A stretch of DNA of 64,000 nt from Methylobacterium crusticola (GTDB lineage: Bacteria > Pseudomonadota > Alphaproteobacteria > Rhizobiales > Beijerinckiaceae). Shown piece by piece: positions 34,060 through 41,539 of this stretch. The stretch spans positions 1 to 64,000 of the forward strand of contig NZ_QOWC01000013.1 in the NCBI RefSeq assembly GCF_003574465.1, read 5' to 3'. Both the position numbers and the translations under genes were made by a program. How positions within the stretch are numbered: position 1 is the stretch's first letter; every line of letters starts with the position of its first letter. A model generated the notes under the pieces. That model made no database searches. It was not told the DNA's origin and saw nothing but the letters and a program-made list of their open reading frames with translations.

Positions 34060-34623
34060 ATGGCTTCGCTCAACGATTACTTGACCGAGAAGCGCGAAGC
34101 CCTGGCGGCGCGCGGCGCGCGCATCGAGAGCGGCGAGCTCGCGGTCACGCCCCTGCGGGCGCAGGTGAGCGCGGAGGGCCGCAGCGGGGTGCGGCGCATC
34201 CGCATCCGCGACCACCAGGTCGTCACCGACTCGCCCCCCGATTTCGCCGGCTACGACCTCGGCCCGACCTCGCCCGAGCTGCAGCTCGGCATCCTCGGCA
34301 GCTGCCTCGCGCATTCCTACCTGATCCAGGCGGCGCTCCTCGGCGTCGACGTCTCGGCGCTCGACGTCGAGGTCACGGGCGAGCTCGACGCGCGGGCCGG
34401 GCGGCCGGGCTTCGAGGCGGTGCCGGTGAGCCCGCACGCGCTCGCCTACACGGTCCACATCGTCTCGGCGGCGCCGCGGGAGGCGGTCCTGCGGCTCGAA
34501 GCCGAGGTCGAGCGCGCCTGCCCGATCCTGAACCTCCTGAGGAACGCCCAGACGATCCGCGGCGCCGTCGAGCACCGGGCGCCGCCCGCGAGCGCGGCCC
34601 CGGTGCGGCCTCGGGCCGCCTGA
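34060..34623 (+). CDS. OsmC family protein
   Basis: The 187-residue protein has the OsmC/Ohr fold with both conserved cysteines: Cys82 in LGILGSCLAHSYLIQ and Cys154 in ERACPILNLLRNAQTIRG. In characterised members such a pair reduces organic hydroperoxides. AGAGGA precedes the ATG at 34060. It leads a sulfonate-type ABC operon. OsmC genes recur beside such systems, perhaps to deal with peroxides or reactive sulfur species; this link is inference. Confidence 0.88.
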   Translation: MASLNDYLTEKREALAARGARIESGELAVTPLRAQVSAEGRSGVRRIRIRDHQVVTDSPPDFAGYDLGPTSPELQLGILGSCLAHSYLIQAALLGVDVSALDVEVTGELDARAGRPGFEAVPVSPHALAYTVHIVSAAPREAVLRLEAEVERACPILNLLRNAQTIRGAVEHRAPPASAAPVRPRAA

Positions 34624-34689
34624 GCCCGCCGCGCCGGCTCCCCGCGCGCCCCTCCGGGCGGTCCCCCCTCCCAGGAATGAACCCGGACC

Positions 34690-35781
34690 ATGACGGACGA
34701 ACCTGACCCGATGCCGCCCACGCGGCGCCACTTCCTCGCGCGGGCCGGCCTCCTCGGCGCGGCGGCCCCCCTCGGCCTCCTGGCCTCGCCCTCCGCAGCC
34801 GGGCTCCTGCCCTCCGCCCGACCCGGCTGGGACGCCCCGCCGATCTGCCGGGCGGCGGTCGGCGAGGCGGCCGGCGCGGGCGGCCCCCTGCGCCCGATCC
34901 GGCTCGCCTGGAACGCCTCGGCGATCTGCACCGCCGCCGCGCCGCTCGCCAAGGAGCGCGGCCACTTCGCCCGGCACGGGCTCGACGTCGAGTTCGTCAA
35001 TTTCGGCGGCTCGACCGAGCAGCTCCTCGAGGCGATCGCCACCGGCAAGGCCGATGCCGGCATCGGCATGGCGCTGCGCTGGCTCAAGCCCCTGGAACAG
35101 GGCTTCGACGTCAAGATCACGGCCGGCATCCACGGGGGCTGCCTGCGGCTCCTCGGGGCCCGCTCGGCCGGCGCGACGACGCTCGAGGCGCTCAAGGGCC
35201 GGGTGATCGCCGTGAGCGACCAGGCCTCGCCGGCCAAGAACTTCTTCGGCCTGCTCCTCGCCAAGCGCGGCATCGACCCGGAGCGGGACGTCGAGTGGCG
35301 CACCTACCCGCTCGATCTCCTCGCCCTCGCGGTCGAGAAGGGCGAGGCGCAGGCGCTCGCCGACGGCGACCCCCGCACCTACCTGTGGGCGAAGGACGAG
35401 CGCCTGGCCGAGGTCGCCAACAACCTCTCGGCCGAGTACCGGGACCGGACCTGCTGCGTGCTGGCCCTGCGCGGCGCGCTCGTGCGCGACGAGCGGCCGG
35501 TGGCGACGGCGCTCACCCGCGCGCTCCTCGAAGCCGGCACCCGGGTTGCCGAGGACCCGGCGGACGCCGCGCGGATCTTCGCGGGCTACGGCGGCAAGGG
35601 TTCGGTCGAGGACCTCGCCGCGATGCTGCGCAGCCACACCCACCATCACCATCCCCTCGGCGCCGAGCTGAAGCAGCAGATCGCCGCCTACGTCGACGAG
35701 CTGAAGATCGTGAAGGTGATCCGGGCGCGCACCGACGCGGGCCAGTTCGCCGAGCGCGTCTACGCCGACGTGCTGAGCTGA
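34690..35781 (+). CDS. ABC substrate-binding protein with Tat signal (nitrate/sulfonate type)
   Basis: The 363-residue protein begins with a twin-arginine signal (TRRHFLARAGLLGAAAPLGLLA) and a NMT1/SsuA-like fold (IRLAWNASAICTAAAPLAKERG, FVNFGGSTEQLLEAIATGKADAGIGMALRW, LKGRVIAVSDQASPAKNFFG). A His-rich patch SHTHHHHP lies near residues 316-323. Tat export suggests folding, or metal or cofactor binding, before secretion. It is the partner of the permease 13 bases downstream, making two binding proteins in one island. Confidence 0.87.
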   Translation: MTDEPDPMPPTRRHFLARAGLLGAAAPLGLLASPSAAGLLPSARPGWDAPPICRAAVGEAAGAGGPLRPIRLAWNASAICTAAAPLAKERGHFARHGLDVEFVNFGGSTEQLLEAIATGKADAGIGMALRWLKPLEQGFDVKITAGIHGGCLRLLGARSAGATTLEALKGRVIAVSDQASPAKNFFGLLLAKRGIDPERDVEWRTYPLDLLALAVEKGEAQALADGDPRTYLWAKDERLAEVANNLSAEYRDRTCCVLALRGALVRDERPVATALTRALLEAGTRVAEDPADAARIFAGYGGKGSVEDLAAMLRSHTHHHHPLGAELKQQIAAYVDELKIVKVIRARTDAGQFAERVYADVLS

Positions 35782-35794
35782 GGAGGGCGAGCCG

Positions 35795-36808
35795 ATGCGT
35801 GACATCGCCCTCCGGTCCGGCGCCGCGGCCCTGCCCGGGCGCGGGGAGGCCCGGCGCGCGGGCGTCCCGCTCGCCCCCTCGCTCGTCGCCGCGGGCCTCG
35901 CCTGGATCGGCCTCGCGGCCGCCACGGCGGCGTGGCCGGACGCGGGGGATTTCGGCTGCACGCCCGAGTTCGCCGGCGCGCTCGCGGCCCTCGGCACCGG
36001 CTTCCTGGCGGCGGGATTGCTGCCGCGGCCCCTCGGCGCGGCCGGCCGGCGCCTGCGCGACTGGTCGCACTGGCTCGTCGCGCTCGCGGCGCTGCTCGGG
36101 CTCTGGGAGGTCGCGACCGCGAAGCTCGCCTGGCTGCCGATGCCGTTCTTCCCGCCGCCGCAGGCGATCGTGGAGGTCTTCGTCGACGACTACGCGCGCC
36201 TCGCCGACAGCGTCTGGCACTCGCTGCGGCTGCTCGCCGGCGGCTACGTCCTCGGCGCCATCGCCGGCTTCACGCTCGGGGTCGCGGTCGGCTGGTCGCG
36301 GGCGGTCGGCTACTGGGTCCACCCGGTCCTGCGCTTCGTCGGTCCGCTGCCCGCGACCGCGTGGCTGCCGCTCGCCTTCTTCGTCTTCCCGTCGAGCGGG
36401 TCGGCCTCGACCTTCCTGGTCGCCCTCGCGACCGGGTTCCCCGTGACGGTGCTGACCTGGTCGGGCATCGCCGGGGTCAACAAGGCCTATTACGACGTGG
36501 CCCGCACGCTCGGCGCGCGCGAATCCTTCCTGATCCTCAGGGTCGCGATCCCGGCCGCCCTGCCGCACGTCTTCGTTGGCCTGTTCATGGGGCTCGGCGG
36601 CTCGTTCGCCGTGCTGGTCGTGGCCGAGATGCTCGGGGTGAAGGCCGGCCTCGGCTGGTACCTGCAATGGGCGCAAGGCTGGGCGGCCTACGCCAACATG
36701 TACGCGGCGCTCGCCGTGATGGCGCTCGCCTGCTCGGGCCTGATCACGCTCCTGTTCCGGGTGCGCGACCGGCTGCTCTCCTGGCAGAAGGGACTGGTCC
36801 AATGGTAG
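35795..36808 (+). CDS. ABC transporter permease (SsuC-like)
   Basis: The 337-residue membrane protein has a C-terminal SsuC/TauC-type permease domain. The EAA loop lies near residues 230-250 (YYDVARTLGARESFLILRVAIPAALP), preceded by LPLAFFVFPSSGSASTFLVAL. An extra N-terminal hydrophobic region of about 100 residues (two further segments, LVAAGLAWIGLAAATAAW and GALAALGTGFLAAGLL) is longer than standard SsuC. GAGGAGG precedes the ATG. It overlaps the ATPase gene by seven bases. Confidence 0.9.
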   Translation: MRDIALRSGAAALPGRGEARRAGVPLAPSLVAAGLAWIGLAAATAAWPDAGDFGCTPEFAGALAALGTGFLAAGLLPRPLGAAGRRLRDWSHWLVALAALLGLWEVATAKLAWLPMPFFPPPQAIVEVFVDDYARLADSVWHSLRLLAGGYVLGAIAGFTLGVAVGWSRAVGYWVHPVLRFVGPLPATAWLPLAFFVFPSSGSASTFLVALATGFPVTVLTWSGIAGVNKAYYDVARTLGARESFLILRVAIPAALPHVFVGLFMGLGGSFAVLVVAEMLGVKAGLGWYLQWAQGWAAYANMYAALAVMALACSGLITLLFRVRDRLLSWQKGLVQW

Positions 36809-37626
36809 CCGGCCTGCTCCCCCGGGCGCGTCGCGCCGCCCGGGGCCGCGACGGCGCGCCGGCCGCGGCGGCGCCCGGGCGCGGTGCCGCCGTGTCGCTG
36901 CGCGGCGTCGGCCACGCCTTCGCGCTGAACGGGGCGCCGCTGCCGGTCCTCGACGACGTCGGCTTCGACGTCGCGCCGGGCGCCTTCGTGGCGCTGCTCG
37001 GCCCCTCCGGCTGCGGGAAGTCGACGCTCCTGCGCCTCGTGGCCGGCCTGGAGCCGCCGGGCCGCGGCGAGATCGCGGTCGACGGCGTGCCCCTGCGGGG
37101 CCCGGACCCCTCCCGCGGCCTCGTCTTCCAGGACCCGACGCTCTACCCCTGGCGCAGCGTGTTCGGGAACGTCGCGGTCGGGCCGGAGGCCCGCGGCGTC
37201 CTCGGGCGCGAGCGCGGGCGCGTCGATGCGGCGCTCGCCCTCGTCGGCCTGTCGGGCTTCGCCGAGGCCTTCCCGCACCAGCTCTCGGGCGGCATGGCGC
37301 AGCGCGTCGCCCTCGCCCGCGCCCTCGTGAACGAGCCGCCGCTGCTCCTCCTCGACGAGCCCCTCGGCAAGCTCGACTCCCTCACCCGCCTGGCGATGCA
37401 GGGCGAGCTCGTGCGGCTGTGGCGCGAGAAGGGCTTCTCGGCGCTCCTCGTGACCCACGACGTCGAGGAGGCCCTGGTGCTCGCCCAGCGCATCATCGTG
37501 TTCTCCGACCGCCCGGCCCGCATCAAGGCGGACATCGCCAACGACCGGCCCTATCCCCGGCACCGGGAGGATCCGGAGCTCGTGGAGGCGCGCCGCGGGA
37601 TCCTCGACCTGCTGGGAACGCCGTGA
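36802..37626 (+). CDS. ABC transporter ATP-binding protein (SsuB-like)
   Basis: The 274-residue ATPase has Walker A GPSGCGKST, Q-loop LVFQDPTLYPW, signature LSGGMAQRVALARAL, Walker B LLLLDEPLGKLD and H-loop VTHDVEEAL. The first 30 residues are a low-complexity Arg/Ala tail. The PWRSVFGNVA segment is typical of nitrate/sulfonate/taurine importers. It energises the permease encoded just upstream. Its stop and that of the FAH-like gene converge 18 bases apart with no strong hairpin seen. Confidence 0.94.
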   Translation: MVAGLLPRARRAARGRDGAPAAAAPGRGAAVSLRGVGHAFALNGAPLPVLDDVGFDVAPGAFVALLGPSGCGKSTLLRLVAGLEPPGRGEIAVDGVPLRGPDPSRGLVFQDPTLYPWRSVFGNVAVGPEARGVLGRERGRVDAALALVGLSGFAEAFPHQLSGGMAQRVALARALVNEPPLLLLDEPLGKLDSLTRLAMQGELVRLWREKGFSALLVTHDVEEALVLAQRIIVFSDRPARIKADIANDRPYPRHREDPELVEARRGILDLLGTP

Positions 37627-37644
37627 CGGCCACGCCCGCGGCGC

Positions 37645-38451
37645 TCAGCCGGTGCCGTCCACGATCCGGATGGAGAGGTCGGGCAGGCCCGCGATCCGGC
37701 CGAGGAGCACGTCGCCCCGGACGACCGGCCCGACGTTCTCGGGTGTGCCGGAGTAGACGAGGTCGCCGGCCTTCAGCTCGAAGGCCTCCGACAGGTTGGC
37801 GATCTGCTCGGCCACGGACCAGATCATCTGCGACAAATCGGCATCCTGCCTCACCTCCCCGTTCACCGCGAGGCGGATCGCGCCGCGGGTGAGATGCCCG
37901 GTCGCCGCCGCCGGCTGGATCGGCCCGATCGGCGCCGAGCGGTCGAAGCTCTTGCCGATCTCCCACGGCTTCTTCTGGTCGCCCATGCCGCGCTGGAGGT
38001 CGCGCCGCGTCATGTCGAGCCCCACGGCGTAGCCGTAGACGTGTTCGAGCGCCCGGTCCCGGGCGATGTCGCGCCCGCCCGATTTCAGGGCCGCCACCAG
38101 CTCGAGCTCGTAATGGTAGTTCCTGGTGAGCGTGGGGTAGGGATGCTCGCCGACGCTCCCGGCCTCCACGTACTGCACGGCGTCGGCCGGCTTCTGGAAG
38201 AAGAACGGCGGCTCCCGGTTGGTGTCGGAGCCCATCTCGCGGGCATGGGCCGCGTAGTTGCGCCCGATGCAGTAGATCCGGCGCACCGGGAACACCGCGT
38301 CGGTCCCCGCGATGGGCACGACGGCCTGCGGTACGGCAAACAGCGTCCGCGGGGCGGCGGCCTGCGCGGCCGCGGCGCCGGGCAGGGACGCGGTGCCGAG
38401 CGCCGCCCCGGCCGCGGCTCTGAGGGCATCCCGCCGGCTGGTCGTGATCAT
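37645..38451 (-). CDS. Fumarylacetoacetate hydrolase-family protein with Tat signal
   Basis: The 268-residue protein has the FAH/fumarylpyruvate-hydrolase domain: IYCIGRNYAAHAREMG, PFFFQKPADAV, YHYELELVAALKSGG (metal-binding Glu pair), GYAVGLDMTRRDLQ, KSFDRSAPIGPI and GDLVYSGTPENVG. It starts with an evident twin-arginine signal (SRRDALRAAAGAALGTASLPGAAAAQA), unusual because this enzyme family acts on cytosolic ring-cleavage products. GGGAGG precedes the ATG at 38451. It is monocistronic. Either it has a periplasmic hydrolase role or the annotation family is broader than its known substrates. Confidence 0.87.
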   Translation of the reverse strand: MITTSRRDALRAAAGAALGTASLPGAAAAQAAAPRTLFAVPQAVVPIAGTDAVFPVRRIYCIGRNYAAHAREMGSDTNREPPFFFQKPADAVQYVEAGSVGEHPYPTLTRNYHYELELVAALKSGGRDIARDRALEHVYGYAVGLDMTRRDLQRGMGDQKKPWEIGKSFDRSAPIGPIQPAAATGHLTRGAIRLAVNGEVRQDADLSQMIWSVAEQIANLSEAFELKAGDLVYSGTPENVGPVVRGDVLLGRIAGLPDLSIRIVDGTG

Positions 38452-38497
38452 GCGAAACCTCCCCGTGAAGGGCCCGTAGCGATCGGGCCGGACCGAC

Positions 38498-38569
38498 GCC
38501 GCGCGGACGCTCCTTGCCGCGCGAACGCCCCTTACCGCGCAAACGCCCCTTGCCGCGCGGACGCCCTTT
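38498..38569. repeat. Four 18-base tandem repeats
   Basis: Units of gccgcgcggacgctcctt type recur at 38498, 38516, 38534 and 38552 with one to four mismatches, then decay. They lie 47 bases upstream of the FAH-like start, within the 516-base gap 38452-38967. The rest of the gap is low-complexity GC-rich DNA with no credible gene. Every frame through the repeat gives 6-residue peptide repeats, which I regard as non-coding. Confidence 0.75.
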
Positions 38570-38967
38570 GCCGCGCCGGCCCCGTCCGCCCGCGACCGGC
38601 CTGCACCTGGACCTTGAACGCCCGGGGCGCGGCCTCGGTCCCGCCCGCACCGTGGACGTTGGCGCGGGTTCCGGACGTGGTCCTGAGCCCGCCGCCGTTC
38701 CGGCCGGCCGCGGCGTCGGCGCTGCCGCCGGTGCCGGGCCCGGCCAGAGCGCGGCGAGCAGGGTCGGGCGACCCGGGCTGACGGGTGCCGTCGCGTCCAG
38801 CGTCTCCCTCCGCACGGTCCCGGACCGCTCCCCGGCGGGGTCGCGTGCGGGACGGCCGCGATGGTCCCGGGTGCACGACGCGCGAGCGGCACGTTCGACC
38901 CTGCGCCGGCCATCGGAACGAGCGGCCCTTGGGGGACCGGCGCCCGGCCGGCGCGAGGCGCCGGGGC

Positions 38968-39552
38968 TCAGCTCCGGGTCACGGCGATCAGGACGCAGGC
39001 CGTCCTCGCGGTGCGGCGCACCTGATGCGGCAGGCGTCCCGGGAATTGCAGGGCGTCGCCGGCGCGCAGGGCCACGACCCGGTCGGCGAACTTCACCTCC
39101 ACGGAGCCCCCGACGACGAAGAGGAGTTCCTCGCCGTCGTGCTCGGCCCGGAACTCGTCGGTGAAATCCGGCGGCGGGTAGACCAGGAAGCCCTCGAGCC
39201 CGGCGCTGCCCTTGCCGGCGGTCAGCGCCTCGAGGCGGTACCCGGTGCCCTCCTGCCGGTCCGCCGGCGTCGCCCGCTCCTCGGCGCGGGAGAGGTGGAT
39301 GGCCGAGGCGTCCACGGTCTTGCCGAACAGCTGCGCGACCTGCACGTCGAGCGCGCGGGCGAGGTTCAGCACCGTCGCGACCGAGGGCACCTTGAGGCCG
39401 CGCTCGACCTTGGACAGGTAGCCCTTGTCGAGGCGGACCGCGGCCGAGAGCTCCGCGAGGGTCCAGCCGCGCGCCTTGCGGGCGGCCTTCACCTCGCGGG
39501 CGAGGCTCAGGCCCGCATCCGCACGCAGCCATTCCGGCAACTCGTCGAGCAT
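38968..39552 (-). CDS. XRE-family transcriptional regulator with cupin sensor domain
   Basis: The 194-residue protein has an N-terminal helix-turn-helix (residues 19-75: REVKAARKARGWTLAELS, KGYLSKVERGLKVPSVATV) and a C-terminal cupin (about 120-190: GEELLFVVGGSVEVKFADRVVALRAGDALQFPGRLPHQV). Such HTH-cupin regulators sense small metabolites. The ATG at 39552 is assigned because the family begins here; the ribosome site is weak (GGCGGGAC). It diverges from the MOSC / reductase / transporter genes, which it probably controls. Confidence 0.88.
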   Translation of the reverse strand: MLDELPEWLRADAGLSLAREVKAARKARGWTLAELSAAVRLDKGYLSKVERGLKVPSVATVLNLARALDVQVAQLFGKTVDASAIHLSRAEERATPADRQEGTGYRLEALTAGKGSAGLEGFLVYPPPDFTDEFRAEHDGEELLFVVGGSVEVKFADRVVALRAGDALQFPGRLPHQVRRTARTACVLIAVTRS

Positions 39553-39745
39553 CGGGCGTCCCGCCAGGCCTCGTCTCGCCAGCGGCGCAGGGCCCGCCGG
39601 TTTAGCATGGCGGCGCCGCTCCGCGTCAACCGGCGGGAGGCTGCGCCGCGCCCCCGGAGCGCGCCGGTCCGATCCGCCGCCGCGGCACGTCGCGCGCCGA
39701 GCCGGGGCGGCCGACAGCGCAAGTCGATTCGCTGATGCCGAAATA

Positions 39746-39759
39746 GGCAACTTGTTGCC
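39746..39759. promoter_or_regulatory. Inverted repeat in the regulator-MOSC intergenic region
   Basis: GGCAAC-TT-GTTGCC (39746-39759) lies in the 431-base gap between the divergent XRE-cupin regulator and the MOSC gene, inside an AT-richer stretch, so it is a candidate operator. A second palindrome (CCCGGTCG and its complement, 39925-39940) sits 44 bases before the MOSC start. No convincing -35/-10 pair was identified. Confidence 0.4.
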
Positions 39760-39983
39760 CAGACGAGGAGCTTGAATGCAGGCGCGATCGGTGTAGCATT
39801 CGAGAAGCACGGCACACGGTGACGTTTGCCCGCGTGCCGGCCTTGAACGATGCGAGAGCGATTTTAGGCGACGTGGAAACACGCTCGTCGCGGAGAACGC
39901 CTGGGTTAACGAGTGATGGTTCGGCCCGGTCGCGACCGGGGCGGGCGCTCCCGGGCCTGGACCTCCGGCAACGCGGATGGACG

Positions 39984-40481
39984 ATGACGATGACCTGGTC
40001 CGGACACTTGCTCCACATCCACATCGCGCCCTCGGCCTCCGTCGAGATGGAGGAGCTCGCGCAGGCGCGCCTGATCGCCGGCCGGGGCATCGAGGGCGAC
40101 CGCTACCTCCTGGGGACCGGCACCTACTCGGCGAAGCCCGACATCCGCGAGGTCACCCTGATCGAGGTGGAGGTCCTGGAGGCCCTGGAGCAGGGCGAGC
40201 CCAAGGTCCCGGGCCTCGCGACGCGGCTGGAACCCATCGACCATCGCCGCAACCTGACCACCCGCGGCGTCCCGCTGAACCACCTGGTCGGGCGCCGCTT
40301 CAGGGTCGGGGAGGTCGTTCTGAAGGGCGGCCGGATGAATTTTCCCTGCAAGTACCTCGAGGAGTTGCTCGGCGTGCCGGGCCTCTACGAGGGGCTGCTC
40401 AACCGCTCGGGCCTGAACTGCTCCATTGAGGTCGGCGGCGTGATCCGGCCGGGCGACCCCATCGTGCCGCTCGCCGACTGA
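39984..40481 (+). CDS. MOSC domain-containing protein
   Basis: The 165-residue single-domain protein matches the MOSC (molybdenum cofactor sulfurase C-terminal) family: ARLIAGRGIEGDRY, REVTLIEVEVLEAL, RNLTTRGVPLNHLVGRRFRVGEVVLKG, and FPCKYLEELLG with the conserved Cys122 that in relatives carries sulfur or takes part in catalysis. Stand-alone MOSC proteins (YiiM-like) reduce N-hydroxylated or similar substrates with an electron donor. The ferredoxin-reductase-type gene 11 bases downstream is a natural partner. ATG 39984 is used; another ATG lies two codons on. Confidence 0.87.
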   Translation: MTMTWSGHLLHIHIAPSASVEMEELAQARLIAGRGIEGDRYLLGTGTYSAKPDIREVTLIEVEVLEALEQGEPKVPGLATRLEPIDHRRNLTTRGVPLNHLVGRRFRVGEVVLKGGRMNFPCKYLEELLGVPGLYEGLLNRSGLNCSIEVGGVIRPGDPIVPLAD

Positions 40482-40492
40482 CGGCCGCCGCG

Positions 40493-41440
40493 ATGTCGCC
40501 GCGCCTGATCATGAAGCTCGAGGTGGCGCAGGTGCGGCCAGAGGCCGGCGACGTCCTGCTCGTCGCGCTGCGGCATCCGCGCAGGCCCCTCCTGCCGGCG
40601 GCGACGGCGGGCGCCCACGTCGACGTCCACCTGCCGGACGGCCGGGTGCGGCAATACTCGCTCCTCGGCGATCCGGCCGACCGGCGGACCTACCGCATCG
40701 CCGTCAAGCGCGAGGCGGGCGGGCGCGGCGGGTCGCGCTGGCTGCACGACAACCTCGCGGCCGGCGCCACCCTCATGGTGTCGGCGCCGCGCAACCACTT
40801 CGAGCTCTCCGCCGCCGCCGGACGCTGCCTGCTGCTCGCGGGCGGGATCGGCATCACCCCGCTCCTCGCCATGGCGCACGCGCTCGCGGCAGCCGGCCGG
40901 GATTTCCGCCTGCACGTCTTCGCGCGCGGGCGCGCCGGCGCGCCCCTGCTCGGGGAGGCGGAGGCGTTCGGCCCGGACCGGGTGGTCGCCCATTTCGACG
41001 ACCCGCCCGGGACCCGGCTCGCCCTCGAGGCCCTCCTGCGCGAGCCCGAGCCCGGCACCGAGATCTATTGCTGCGGCCCCGCCGGCTTCATGGACGCCGT
41101 GCGCGAGGCCGCCTCCGGCTGGCCGGACGAGGCGGTGCGGTTCGAGGCGTTCCAGCCCCTGCACGCGGACGGCTTCGTGCCCGAGCCGTTCGACATCGTG
41201 CTGCGCTCCACCGGCGCCACCCTCCGGGTGCCGGCCGGGCGGGCCGCCATCGACCTCCTGCGGGAGGCCGGCATCGACGTCCCGTCGTCCTGCGAGATCG
41301 GCGTCTGCGGCGCCTGCGTGTGCGGCTACCTCGCGGGCAGCCCGATCCACCGCGACGTCGTGCTGTCGCCGCGGGCGCGGCGGGACAGGTTCATCCCCTG
41401 CGTGTCGCGGGCGGTCGGCGCGCTGCGGCTCGACCTCTGA
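40493..41440 (+). CDS. PDR/VanB-type oxidoreductase (FMN, NAD(P)H, 2Fe-2S)
   Basis: The 315-residue reductase has an N-terminal FMN domain (RQYSLLGDPADRRTYRIAVKRE), a central NAD(P)H domain (LLLAGGIGITPLLAMAHAL, EIYCCGPAGFM) and a C-terminal plant-type ferredoxin domain with C267, C272, C275 and C303. That order is the phthalate-dioxygenase-reductase family layout. It passes electrons from NAD(P)H to an oxygenase or, here, perhaps to the MOSC protein encoded just before it. No terminal oxygenase is encoded nearby. ATG at 40493. Confidence 0.92.
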   Translation: MSPRLIMKLEVAQVRPEAGDVLLVALRHPRRPLLPAATAGAHVDVHLPDGRVRQYSLLGDPADRRTYRIAVKREAGGRGGSRWLHDNLAAGATLMVSAPRNHFELSAAAGRCLLLAGGIGITPLLAMAHALAAAGRDFRLHVFARGRAGAPLLGEAEAFGPDRVVAHFDDPPGTRLALEALLREPEPGTEIYCCGPAGFMDAVREAASGWPDEAVRFEAFQPLHADGFVPEPFDIVLRSTGATLRVPAGRAAIDLLREAGIDVPSSCEIGVCGACVCGYLAGSPIHRDVVLSPRARRDRFIPCVSRAVGALRLDL

Positions 41441-41539
41441 GCGGGACGCGGCGGGCGGTTCGATCGAGAGCGCCGGGAAACGGCCGCGACCTTCGGGCGG
41501 GAGCGACCAGGCGGGCCAACGAGCGAGGGGTTCCCGGCC

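Noticed and set aside
38498-38569. Possible CRISPR array
   Set aside because: The units are contiguous 18-base repeats with no spacers, and no cas gene is present.
38514-38781. Peptide repeats of six residues encoded across the 18-base tandem repeat
   Set aside because: They appear in several frames on both strands, as any multiple-of-three repeat would give, with no start or ribosome site that fits better than chance.
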